DNA from: Manis javanica
Lineage: Eukaryota; Chordata; Mammalia; Pholidota; Manidae
Length of the DNA: 64,000 nucleotides
Assembly (NCBI RefSeq): GCF_040802235.1
Contig: NC_133158.1
Location: 86,662,501 to 86,726,500 of the forward strand
Reading direction: 5' to 3'
Position 1 is the stretch's first letter, and every line of letters starts with the position of its first letter. The position numbers and the translations under genes were made by a program. Positions 1 to 10,138 of this stretch are shown here, piece by piece. Under the pieces are notes generated by a model. That model did not search any database. It saw only the letters and a list, made by a program, of their open reading frames with translations, and was not told where the DNA came from.

Positions 1-711
1 GACCAGAAGACACAGGATAACAGCCAGACTACATCCACACCCACAAGAACCCAGCGCCTCGCAAAGGGGGTAAGATACAAGCTGCAGCCTGGTGGGACTC
101 GAGTGCCCTTCACCCCAGCTCCTGGCAGGAGGAGATGAGTTGGAGTGGGGAAGGAGAGAGAGCCCAGGACTGCTAAACACCCAGCCATAGCCATCCACAC
201 CAGAGCGCAGACACAGTGCGTGCGTGGGGTGCTGGAAACTAGGGAAACAGGACACTAAGACCTGTGAGTGGGTCCCGCAGCTGGCACCCGCAGGACAAAG
301 AAAAGCGAGTGCTTTTTGGAAGTCTTAAAGGGACAGGGACCCCACAACTGGACGGAAGTGCCCCCAGAGCACACAGCCCAACAGCTGGGAATCACGGGGA
401 ACTCTGGGCACCCGAACCCCCACAGCACAGCGCAGAGGCCCCTCACTGGATAAACAGCCTCCCGCTTGTTCCCCCTCCAACGCAGCTCCACCATATTGGA
501 GAAGCAGCCTGAGGCAGGTCACGCCCACAGCAACTGCAGCACTAAACTCCATTAGCGGCCAGGCAAGATCAGTAGCCCCGTCTGCAGGCAGCTGCCCAGC
601 ACAAGCCGCTAGAGGCCGCTGTTCTCCCAGGAGAGGAAGGCCATAAACTGGCAAGAAGGGACTTTCTCTTACCCAGCACATGCGCCATCTCCCCACAAAT
701 ATATCTACGCC

Positions 712-1554
712 ATGAAAAGGCAGAAGAAATTGATAAAGACCAAGATCACTGAGGCAAACCCTGAGAAGGAGATAGACCTAACCAGTCTTCCTGAAAAAGA
801 ATTAAAAATAAAGCTCATAACCATGCTGATGGAGCTGCAGAGAAATATGCAAGAGCTAAGGGATGATGTCCGGAAGGAGATTACAGAAATGAAACAATCT
901 CTGGAAGGATTTATAAATAGAATGGATAAGATGCAAGAGGCCATTGATGGAATAGAAACCAGAGAACAGGAATGCATAGAAGCTGACACAGAGAGAGATA
1001 AAAGGATCTCCAGGAATGAAACAATATTAAGAGAACTGTGTGACCAATCCAAAAGGAACAATATCCACATTATAGGGGTACCAGAAGAAGAAGAGAGAGA
1101 GAAAGGGATAGAAAGTGTATTTGAAGAAATAATTGCTGAAAACTTCCCCAAACTGGGGGAGGAAATAATCAATTATACCACGGAAGTGTACAGAACTCCC
1201 AACAGAAAGGACCCAAGGAGGACAACACCAAGACACATGATAATTAAAATGGCAAAGATCAAGGACAAGGACAGAGTTTTAAAGGCAGCTAGAGAGAGAA
1301 AAAAGGTCACCTACAAAGGAAAACCCATCAGGCTACCATCAGACTTATCAACAGAAACATTACAGGCCAGAAGAGAATGGCATGATATATTTAATGCAAT
1401 GAAAGAGAAGGGCCTTGAACCAAGAATACTGTATCCAGCACGACTATTATTTAAATATGAAGGAGGGGTTAAAAAATTCCCAGACAAGCAAAAGTTGAAG
1501 GAATTTGCCTCCCACAAACCACCTCTACAGGGTATTTTAGAGGGACTGCCCTAG
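712..1554 (+). CDS. LINE-1 ORF1p-like RNA-binding protein, intact 280 codons
   Basis: L1 ORF1p is a trimeric nucleic-acid chaperone that coats L1 RNA in cytoplasmic ribonucleoprotein particles. The frame is open from ATG 712 to TAG 1552-1554. Residues ~30-110 are rich in E, K, L, I and M in heptad-like spacing (coiled coil). The RRM begins near residue 117 (NNIHIIGVPEEEE) and runs to ~200, with the usual RHMIIKMAKIKDKDRVLKAA stretch. The C-terminal domain contains YKGKPIRL and LQARREW (~201-222), then YPARLLF (~241). It is shorter than the ~338-residue human protein, mostly in the coiled coil and at the extreme C-terminus. No stop or frameshift is seen, which suggests a fairly recent insertion. 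Whether it is expressed is unknown. Confidence 0.9.
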   Translation: MKRQKKLIKTKITEANPEKEIDLTSLPEKELKIKLITMLMELQRNMQELRDDVRKEITEMKQSLEGFINRMDKMQEAIDGIETREQECIEADTERDKRISRNETILRELCDQSKRNNIHIIGVPEEEEREKGIESVFEEIIAENFPKLGEEIINYTTEVYRTPNRKDPRRTTPRHMIIKMAKIKDKDRVLKAARERKKVTYKGKPIRLPSDLSTETLQARREWHDIFNAMKEKGLEPRILYPARLLFKYEGGVKKFPDKQKLKEFASHKPPLQGILEGLP

Positions 1555-1867
1555 ATGGGAGCACTCCTAAGACTAAATAGATGTCACCAGAGAAAATAAA
1601 ATCACAGCAAAGAAAGCAGACCAACCAAATACTAACTAAAGGCAAAAAATAAAATCAACTACCCACAAAAGCAGTTAAAGTAAGCACAAAAGAGCACAGA
1701 ATTAAACAACCAACATATAAAGAATGGAGGAGGAGGAATAAGAAGGGAGAAAAACAAAGAATGACCAGACAGTGTTTAAAATAGCTCAATAAGCAAGTTA
1801 AGTTAGACAGTAAGATACTAAAAAACCTAACCTTGAACCTTTGGCAACCACGTATCTAAAGCCTGCA

Positions 1868-2167
1868 ATGGCAGTAAGTACATATCTTTCAATAATCACC
1901 CTAAATGTAAATAGACTGAATGCACCAATCAAAAGACACAGAATAACAGAATGGATAAAAAAGCAAGACCCATCTCTATGCTGCTTACAAGAGACCTACC
2001 TCAAACCCAAAAACTGTAGGAACAAAGAAAGACTGAAGGAACAAAACAGCAGCAGAATCACAGAACCTAAGAATGGACTAACGGTTACCAAAGGGAAAGG
2101 GACCGGGGAGAACGGGAGGGAAGGGAGGGGTAAGGGTGGGGAAAAAGAAAGGGGGCATTACGATTAG
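1868..2167 (+). pseudogene. LINE-1 ORF2 remnant: endonuclease N-terminus fused to 3'UTR
   Basis: ATG 1868 opens a frame reading the typical start of the L1 apurinic endonuclease (SIITLNVNRLNAPIKRH, then WIKKQDPSLCCLQETYLK, including the conserved N and E of the active-site region). After roughly 50 codons the homology stops and the frame continues through what is 3'UTR in the other L1 copy (compare 45097-45240), ending at TAG 2165-2167. The reverse transcriptase and the rest of the endonuclease are absent, so this copy could not mobilise itself. Confidence 0.85.
2089..2155 (+). other. G-rich tract of L1 3'UTR, G-quadruplex potential
   Basis: A purine tract with repeated GGG/GGGG runs (GGGAGGGAAGGGAGGGG, GGGTGGGG, GGGGG) lies in the 3'UTR. 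A 13-G run follows at about 2180-2192. G-quadruplex-forming polypurine tracts are a known feature of L1 3'UTRs. The related copy at 45178-45238 has the same tract with fewer G runs. Confidence 0.6.
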
Positions 2168-2689
2168 CATGTATAATGTGGGGGGGGGGGGGCACAGGGA
2201 GGGCTGCGCAACACAGAGAAGACAAGTAGTGATTCTACAGCATCTTACTACACTGATGAACAGTACTGTAATGGGGTTTGTGGGGGGGATTTGGTGAAGG
2301 GGGGACCCTAGTAAACATAATATTCTTCATGTAATTTTAGATTAATGACAACAAAATAAATTAATTTAAAAAAAAAGAACCACAGCTCTAGAGAACTACC
2401 TACCACACTGATAAATAATCCATGTATTCTACCTTTTCACAAATTACCTGCTTTACTTATAATGTGCTCCTACTCGTACCATTTCCTTTTTCATGCCTAT
2501 ATTTTAATAGTAACAATTCTCTAAGACTCAATTCAAATGTTACCTCATCCACTATAACTTTCCCAAATTATCTGTTTTATTAAAAGTAGTCTACTACTAT
2601 TAGAGGTAATCTCTCCATGTGAATTTGCATAAGACTTAATATACATTGTATTAGTGGACCTAATCACTGTTTCCTGTTTTAGGGTTTAT

Positions 2690-3235
2690 TTGTATTTATT
2701 TACACATTCACTTATTCAAACCTAGTGAGTATTTACTACATACCAAGTACCCTGATACTTTCATTTTTAGTGGAAAGAAAATAAATAAGAAAATGTATGT
2801 TAGATGGTGTTAAGTACCTTAGAAAACAGTAACACATGAGGTAAAAGAGAATACCAGAGGTGGGATGCTACTTTATACTTTATCTGGGGTGTTCAGAGAA
2901 AGCCTACATCTCTCTTATAAAAGGATAGCTGAGCAGAATCCTGGAGCAAACCATACAGATAGCCAAACAAAAAGTGTTTCTGGCAGACAAAACAAAGGTC
3001 AAGTACAAAGGCCAAGAAAAGAGCATATTCAAGTTGAAGGACGGCAAAAATTCTAGTGTAGCTGAAGTTGTAGTGGAGGAAAAGAGGAATATGAGACAAA
3101 GAGCTAGATGGGGGCCTGATGAGCAATCCCTGCAGTCCATTTTAAGGATTTTGGCTTTCACTCTGAGAAAAAAGCATGAAAGATTTAGAAGAGATCTCAC
3201 TCTTTCGCCCGTAAAAGGGTCACTTCATGTGGTAA
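2690..3235 (+). repeat. LINE-2 3' end
   Basis: It starts with the degenerate L2 tail motif (TTATTCAAACCTAGTGAGTA, then CTACATACCAAGTACC) and continues through the L2 region of the type AGGCC...AAAGGCC...GAAGTTGTAGTGG...TTTTAAGG. Recognised by eye from memory of the L2 consensus. The 124-codon ORF over 2974-3348 falls inside it and is chance. Confidence 0.6.
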
Positions 3236-3750
3236 ATAAACTGAAGAATTGGAAGCAGGAAGGTAAAATAATCCAAGAAAAAGGTGACTGTAGTTTGGAT
3301 CCAGGTCACAACAGTGGAAGCATTATCAGCTATGTGTGTTCTTCTTGACTAGATAGAAAATTCAATTCCTTGAGGTCAGGAGTTATGACCTGTTCCTCTT
3401 TAAATCCCCTATAATAATCATTAGAATTAAGCTTTTCATATGGTACACAGCCAATTTTTTTCTTTCAGGGACACCTTCTACAACACCTTTACTTACAATA
3501 CTTTATATACCTAGATCTATGCCTAAAAATGAAAGATAATTCAATTAATTGATATTAAGAAAAAGTTACTTATGTACTGTTAGACACAACTCTATTCTAC
3601 ACCTGACTTTCTTTTACAATTTTCTCCCTTCTTGATTGTAAGTTACATACACTCACTGTAGTAAATTCAGATAGTAAATGAAAAAAAATCATCCATCATT
3701 GTACTGCCCACATATAACCACAATTAACATCTTGGTTTTATTTCCCTTTT
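3236..3750. other. Unassigned intronic sequence
   Basis: AT-rich sequence between the L2 and MIR relics. I see no coding potential or recognisable repeat here. Confidence 0.4.
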
Positions 3751-3752
3751 CC

Positions 3753-3862
3753 ACCTGTGTGACTTGGGTTAGTTGCTTAACCTCTCTGAGTTTTGCTGCA
3801 TCTTTCATAAAATGAAGATAAAAATAGTTCCTATCTCATAGGGTTGTGGCAAAGAAATGAGA
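3753..3862 (+). repeat. MIR SINE fragment
   Basis: It contains the MIR core signature: GTGTGACTTGGGTTAGTTGC, TTAACCTCTCTGAG, AAAATGAAGATAAAAATAG and CTCATAGGGTTGT. Plus orientation. Confidence 0.85.
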
Positions 3863-3870
3863 ATCTAGGA

Positions 3871-4045
3871 CAGGGGCTGACACATTTTTTCTTAAAGGGC
3901 CTGAAAGCAGCTTATGGGCCATACATTCTCTATCCCAATTACTCAACCCTGCTATTGTACCATTAAAGCAGCTACAGAAAATATAGAAATAAATGGGCAT
4001 ACTCCAATAAAGTTTTATTCATAAAATAAACATTGGTGCTTGTGT
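3871..4045 (+). repeat. MER20-like hAT-Charlie element
   Basis: It begins CAGGGGCTGACACATTTTTT and carries AAAGGGCCTGAAAG, GGGCCATACATTCTCT, ACTCAACCCTGCTATTGTA, AAGCAGC and CCAATAAAGTTTTATTCATA in the order expected for MER20. The distal terminal repeat is lost. Confidence 0.75.
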
Positions 4046-5445
4046 TAACAATAGTTTACAGCAGAGATTCATAACTTTTTCATGTGTTTGGATTGTTGTT
4101 GTGTTCATTTTTTAACAAGTTTTGAAATCCTTAAAAGAACTGATTAAAACAAACAAAAAAACCTTACACCTGCTCACTAAGGAAATGCAAATGCAACTTT
4201 TGGCAAATAATTTCAGAGTTCACAGATTTCCTAAAGTATATGAACAGCCCCTATGAATTACCATCAAGAAATCCTGTTTCCAAGTAGCTCATTTGATTTT
4301 TCTTTATAGCACTGTCCTCTAAAATCCATGAGTACAGTGAGAATTGATTAGCATACATTCAAATTATGTAATCCTGCTACAAACAAAGCTTTCTAATTTA
4401 TCATTTTATTTTCCTAGGTCATTACATAGTCAATGAAAACATTTTTTAAGGCTGTATAATATTTTAGTTTATGAGGATTGAAAAGTTTTCAACTGTTTTA
4501 GATTTTCTGGTTGCCTTTCCATTTTTAATTCATTCTTTTCATTAATTAATGCTATGATGAATAGCTTTATGCCCAAATTTACATTTCCTCAGAAATTAAT
4601 GCTATAAGGAAAATAACTAAGTCAAAAGGTACAAGCTATTTTTAACATATCTAATATATGTTGACTAACTGTGGCCCAGAAAGGCCATGGTGATATTTAT
4701 TCCCACCAGCTAAAGCTGTGATATCCATTTCACCATAAGCATACAATACAAATTCTAGAATTTATTAATGAGTTCTACCACCTGAGAAATCTTTGGCAAG
4801 AGCTATCAAAGCATGGTAAAAAGACAGTCAATAAAGTCTAAAAATGCACATCCATTGTGCTCTGGATTAATAAGACTTCTATATATTCAAGGTCAAATTT
4901 AAGTAAAAGGAGAGACTGAAACTTTAAACTCTAATCATTTAAGATAAATATCTAAAACATATTCCATTCCCTCTTGCCTTCAAAACACAAGGCTAAAAAA
5001 AAAAAACACAAGACTATAACATAAAATAACTTCTACTGGTTTGTAATCATCATAACTCTTGCATTTTAAGAATAACCACTACAGTAAGCCACTGCTTTTG
5101 AGAAAAATATATCCCATTCAGGTGGATTAAAGAGAAAAAAACAGTTGAAAATCACTTCTTTCATGGAACTTCTGATAGTTTAAGCTTGACTTTTTTTCTC
5201 TTTTATATTCATAAACATCTTTAGTTTCTACTGCCTTGAGTCTTTTTTAATCACTTTTTCTACTCAGTCAATAGCTGCCTTACTGTGCTATAGTATGTAT
5301 CAAATACATACCCCACAGATGCTATAACAAATACCAAATGTGTACTGCTAGATAGAAAAATAATGTATGTATACTCTGGAACGGCTAAGTATCCAGGCTC
5401 TTGACAGACTGGCCAGATTCTAATCTGACTATCAAATACCACCTA
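4046..5445. other. Unassigned AT-rich intronic sequence
   Basis: No gene is seen. The segment around 4450-4760 has the feel of an antisense L1 3'UTR relic, but it is too degraded to name. Confidence 0.35.
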
Positions 5446-5600
5446 CAGTGACTTAGTCAAGCTATTTAATCTCTCTCTGGGGTCTTAGTTTTCTGATCTG
5501 TAAAATTAGAACAATCCCACACAGCCTGTAAGAGTACTGGATTAGTGATAAAGCAGATAAGGACTTATCACAGTACCTGACACATGGAAAGCTCTCAAAA
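5446..5600 (+). repeat. MIR SINE fragment
   Basis: MIR core motifs in order: GTGACTTAGTCAAGC, TTTAATCTCTCTCTGG, TTTTCTGATCTGTAAAATTA, and a degenerate tail with GTACCTGACACATGGAAAGC. Confidence 0.75.
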
Positions 5601-5888
5601 TACGAGTTATTTACATACACAGGGCATTCTAATAAAACAAGTAAATCTCCCAGATATTAAAAACATAGCACAGATATACTAATTCATTGCGAACAGTGCT
5701 GAGTATTTAAAACATTTCAAATTTAAGGTGACCAAAACAGATACTAGTTAATTTTAGTAAACTCTATTCATACAAAGATGTATTAATAACACTGTGTACA
5801 CATTTTAATGGGAAATTACATACACCCACATATTTTCACAATACATGTTGCAATGTTGGACACCTAGCTATTAATATCTAAAGTTGTG

Positions 5889-6293
5889 CCCCTTTATCTT
5901 CAGTGGATACATTCTGAGACCTGCAGTGGATGCCTGAATCCTCTGATAATACTGAATCCTATACATTTCATTATTTTTTTCCTATACATAAATACCTGTG
6001 ATAAAACTTAGGCACAGTAAGAGATTAAAAATAACTAATAATAAAACAGAACAATTATAACAATATACTGTAATAGATGTTACATGATATGGTCTCTTAA
6101 AATATTGTATTGTACTCACCCTTCTTATAATGATGTGAAATGGTAAAATGCCTAGGTGATTAGATGAAATAAGGTGAATGACACAGGCATCATGACATAG
6201 CATTAGTCTACTCCTGACCTTCTGACCAGTGGGAGGACCATCTGCTTCCCACAGTGGTTGACAGCAGCTAACTGAACAATGGATAAAGAGGTA
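5889..6293. repeat. Tigger-type (TcMar) DNA transposon, ~400 bp MITE
   Basis: The ends form degenerate terminal inverted repeats (CCCCTTTATC at 5889, GATAAAGAGG near 6283-6292). The inside carries GTGGATGCCTGAATCC, AGGCACAGTAAGAGATTA, ACTGTAATA and CATCTGCTTCCCACAGTGG, which I recognise from a common mammalian Tigger-related MITE. The exact family name is not assigned. 5601-5888 holds nothing recognisable. Confidence 0.65.
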
Positions 6294-6589
6294 CTACTGT
6301 ATGGCTATATGGCTTCCTTCTCTATCTTTTTCTCCTTTCACTTTTCTGTACTTTGTTTTTACCACAAATAGAGTCAAAAAATGAGCTTGTCACCTTCTTT
6401 CTCAAAGTTAATTCACTGATCAATTACAGTACATAACAACCCTGAATGAATATAACTCATTACATTCTCCATACCTTCACCTATACAGATATACACTGCT
6501 GTACAAAAGTATAGACTAGTGGCCATTCTACATTTATAATAAGCAAGCTCAAATGGCTCTGTAGATCAATTCAATCCACTGCTCTAAGA

Positions 6590-7420
6590 AACCACCATTT
6601 TAGACTTCTACTTCCCTTTAAATCTCCAACCAAAGCTCCTTTATTTGTGCTTTGAATCTTGTCCTTCCTTCTCTTCTCAGAATCTTATTTTATAAATTGA
6701 ACCTCTTTCTTTTGTAGATTTACCTCTTACTTTCAAATGAATCATTCTCATCAGATTTTAAACATGCCTAATTTTCATCAATTTTTTTTAAATCCTCACC
6801 TTCAATCCACAACCTCTCCAGCTTCTACCTATCTTCCCTTCTCCTTTATAATTTATCTTTAATTATTGTCTATATTTCTTTTCCTCCCACACTGAAACTA
6901 CTCCAGTCTGACTTCTGCTCCCATCACCAGATCAAAATAGCTCTGCTTAAAGTCACCAAAAACCTCCATTTAATTCAATGGTTGGATCGCAACAGCTTTC
7001 AATGCCAGTCACCATTCAGTCCATCCTGAAACATTGTCCTCTTGTCTTCTATATCAGTTTCTTGGTTTTCTCCAACCTCTTTTATCCTACTTAACTTCAT
7101 TCTCAACCTTTTCCCACCACTATTTAACTGTGAAGTTCCTGAAGCTTCACTTCTAAGTCCTCTTGTTTTCCCACTCTGTATTATAATCTCCCTTATGCAA
7201 GCTCATTCATACACATGGCTTTGAAGCATTTGGATGGTATTTAATACCATCCACAGGGCTACAATCAGACCTCACTTCTGAACTCTGGATTCTGTAAATA
7301 CAGTTATTTTTAAGATCTCTCCTTGGGTAAGAAAAGGCACCTTAAATTCAACATGTTCAAACTAAACCAAAGAATCTCAGCAGAGTTCAACTTGCTCAGG
7401 AGTCCAAAAATAGGCAAGCC
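6590..7420 (+). repeat. Degraded LINE-2 ORF2 (reverse transcriptase) segment
   Basis: The pyrimidine-rich plus strand follows the L2 reverse-transcriptase region: CTTAAAGTCACCAAAAACCT, a decayed GVPQGS box near 7130-7160, GGTATTTAATACCATC, and CTTAAATTCAACATGTTCAA. Many stops; an ancient relic. Confidence 0.5.
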
Positions 7421-8135
7421 TCCCTATTAGCCCCCATTTTATAGTATTATATTCCTTTTCTTCATACAACTTATCAAAGTTATAACTGTACACACTGTTT
7501 AATTACCACTATATGCCCAGTGCCTTATAAAACCAAGCTCCAACACTAACATCAATGACTTTTTTCTACTGCTTGGATGGAAAGTCTTTCAACTGTTTTC
7601 ATATTCACTACTGCTTTGAAGAGTGGGGGGTATTGAATGCTTGGTACAGAGTTAATGTACTGTAGTGCACTTTAGGATCTTATATAACACGTTATACAGG
7701 TCACCTTCTCCTCCTATTTAGTTTGCCACCAGCGTTCCACTATGGCTCTAACCAGATGATGCTGATGGGGTCTCATACCAGAGAACATATCCATACTGAA
7801 TGGAGGACACTGCTGAAATGATGAGCTGACCTGTCAGAGAAATAGGTAGCTAAGAAATCAATGTGATATATATTACATAAAAGCTCAAGGTTTCTTTGTG
7901 TTATTTTTTCTGAAATTACAAAACTTAAAAATACTCCCCAATTTAAGACTAGGTACTACTCTAACCGATTTACAATAGAACAAAAATTAATATTTAGTTA
8001 AATAATTACCTTATATTTTAAATGGGCTGATATCTTTACCACTACATATTAATATACATTTAAAATGATGTATCAATTGGTCATATTTTATTTTCCAAAT
8101 ACCTCACCAGACACATACTTTATCATAGCTTTCTT
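7421..8135. other. Unassigned intronic sequence
   Basis: AT-rich sequence with no recognisable gene or repeat. It ends at the target-site duplication of the retrocopy that follows. Confidence 0.35.
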
Positions 8136-8148
8136 AAATTTAACTTAA
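8136..8148 (+). repeat. Target-site duplication, left copy (13 bp)
   Basis: AAATTTAACTTAA recurs exactly at 10126-10138. It is preceded by TTCTT, so the junction reads TT/AAA, the usual L1-endonuclease insertion context. Confidence 0.85.
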
Positions 8149-8312
8149 CCCAAAAATGGACTAACAGAAGATCAAGGCCTAGCTTGGATACCCAGAAAAT
8201 GAACTAAGATACGATATGAGGAGGAGCTTCCGGCATCAGCACTCTCTGGAGGACTCGTGCCGGGGGATGATCATCAAAAAGCCTCCACAGGGATCCGGAC
8301 GATGCTGCGGTT

Positions 8313-8754
8313 GTGGCTGCATCCAGCCCACCATCTCCTGGACTTGCCATAAGAAGGAGGAGGGAGATGTCTAGGCTGGCATGTGCATACAGTGAGACAA
8401 CGAATTTGACTGGATCTGTACTGTTGGAACTCAACCAGGAGTTGGGAGGGGTGCAAGTTGTAGCACCCCAAAATCTCATGACTATAGACTATCTATGGTT
8501 AAAAGAACATATGGGATGTGAACAGATCCCAGAAATGGGCTGCTTTAATTTGTCTGATGGTTCAAGTACAGTTGGAAAATATCCATCATATCATAGATAA
8601 ATTTTCACAAATGCCTAGGGTGCCTAAATGGTTTTCTTGGCTTCACTGGAGATGGCTGGTAATTATAGATTTGCTTTGTTTATGTCACCGTATTCCTATT
8701 ATGTCAATATGTGTGTGCAAATTAGTTAGTAGTTTAAAACCTATACATACTTAA
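8313..8754 (+). pseudogene. Retroviral envelope transmembrane-subunit relic
   Basis: Two overlapping frames (8313-8600, 8518-8754) read a segment typical of a retroviral Env TM subunit: a QN..IDYLWLKE-type heptad region followed by a cysteine-containing loop, then a tryptophan-rich membrane-proximal segment and a hydrophobic stretch. One frameshift separates the ectodomain from the membrane segment. The SU portion, any fusion peptide and the other retroviral genes are absent. The virus class cannot be fixed by eye. It is non-functional as it stands. Confidence 0.6.
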
Positions 8755-9499
8755 GGTACTATACAAGAAGATATGTCAAAGAAATAATCAATCCTCCCAA
8801 GTTTCCTTCATATGCTACATCTATAGCTTTTCTTCTTCCTTCCTAATTACAAACTTTAAATAGAATTCGTGCCTCATATCGAATTTACCGAGTATCATAA
8901 TTCCTCCAGGTGGTAAAGATACCTCGAGACAAGTGCTGGGCATAGAAGCCACAGGGCATAAATCTGCAAAGAAGTAAAAAGCTAACCTTTGCAAACAATA
9001 TGGCTTCTCTCTCACTTACCAACTTTACATTTCCCTGTATGGCCCCGGAAGATGACTGGTTAGCCAGAGACGGGTAAGATTCCTCAAGGGAGGAACAACC
9101 TAAGACAGGCACAGTCGCAGGGGGGCCATCAGGTGAGAATTTGGGGATCAACAGAGGTGAGGCTCAGAACCTCACCCCCCCTGCTTTGAGAGAAATCTTC
9201 TGCATCCGTGGATGTCTTGCTGCCCTTGTCTAGCCTGGATTAATACTTAGTCCATAGGCACACACCTGATCATCTGATCATCTACATTTGCCTTCTTACA
9301 GCACTAAACTATGTTTTCTACCTTTATCTTGCATCTACCTACCACTTCAGCATTTTATTAAAAATAAAAATAATAATAATAATAGGAGAAATGTGGGATC
9401 AACATATAAATCAAGTACAAAAATCAAATGAATATTCATATTTGACCTGATGGTTTATAGGTCATATTGCATGATCAAAACCGAAAGTTTCTGTGATGA

Positions 9500-9585
9500 C
9501 TGCCCTTGTACTGTTCACCATGTAAGAATTTATTCACTCTGTAAGAATTCGTTCACCATGTAAGAACTTGTTCGTTATGCTTCAG
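9500..9585 (+). repeat. Short tandem repeats, ~20 bp unit
   Basis: Three imperfect copies of a unit like TTCACCATGTAAGAATTCG lie in the 3' part of the env-bearing element, shortly before its AATAAA at 9691-9696. A separate small (AAT)n tract lies at about 9369-9384. Confidence 0.6.
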
Positions 9586-10125
9586 AAGATTGGAGACTGA
9601 CGAGAATTAGGCTTGAGATGGATTAATGATTGTACATTGAGCATTGACCCCCCTATACTGAATTTTATTGTTGTTAACAACCATTTGATCAATAAATATG
9701 AGAGATGCCCTCTCAAAAAAAAAAAAAAAAAAAATAATTATGTATGCAAAAAACTGTCATTACTGCATCACTAGTGATGTTCTAGGCAAACCTTAGGAGA
9801 AAAAGACTGTAGGAAACGTAATATGATTCTGAAACTGATTATGCCACCAATCACTGCTTTCCATCAAAAGCCATTAGAATCTAATTTTTTCTAAAAAATG
9901 AGACTCACATTAACTCTACCAGTTCATGTATTCAAATATATATTGTCTTTCATATCAGTCTCCTCTCTAGAGATGGCTCTACTGAAGCCATTATAGCTTT
10001 AAAAATACGGGGACTTCTCTTTACAAAAGCCTTCAAAGTTAACTTAGAAGCCACAGAAGAAAAATGAACCTTATGATTGCTTCTTCTTTTTAAATAAAAC
10101 CACTTTATCTTGCTAAAAAAAAAAA

Positions 10126-10138
10126 AAATTTAACTTAA
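10126..10138 (+). repeat. Target-site duplication, right copy (13 bp)
   Basis: Exact repeat of 8136-8148, directly abutting the poly(A) tail of the retrocopy. Confidence 0.85.

Larger units (their letters stand above)
1..2376 (+). mobile_element. Internally deleted LINE-1 (ORF1 intact, ORF2 nearly absent)
   Basis: In order the element has a 5'UTR tail (1-711), an intact ORF1 (712-1554), an inter-ORF spacer, the first ~50 codons of the ORF2 endonuclease, then an abrupt jump at about 2012-2020 into the L1 3'UTR with its G-rich tract, and a short poly(A) at 2368-2376. The 3'UTR matches the L1 tails at 44690-45453 (same strand) and 20192-20591 (opposite strand), so it belongs to a lineage-specific family. 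The 5' end lies outside the window, so target-site duplications cannot be checked. It resembles the HAL1 (half-L1) type of organisation. It lies antisense within ZNF654 intron 1. Confidence 0.92.
8149..10125 (+). mobile_element. L1-mobilised chimeric retrocopy with retroviral env segment
   Basis: A ~1.98-kb insert lies between perfect 13-bp duplications and ends in AATAAA (10093-10098) plus a poly(A) run at about 10114-10128. It contains two parts. The first (about 8149-9734) includes a retroviral envelope transmembrane relic and ends in its own AATAAA and 20-A tract at 9715-9734. The second (9735-10113) is a 380-bp unique stretch resembling a 3'UTR or flanking genomic DNA. The outer duplications show that the whole was inserted, or that a later insertion nested inside it. 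No second TSD is visible around the inner part, which favours a 3' transduction. No transposase or reverse transcriptase is encoded. Confidence 0.75.

Noticed and set aside
2974..3348. 124-codon plus-strand ORF
   Set aside because: It overlaps a recognisable L2 3' end, has no domain, and shows no splice or promoter context.
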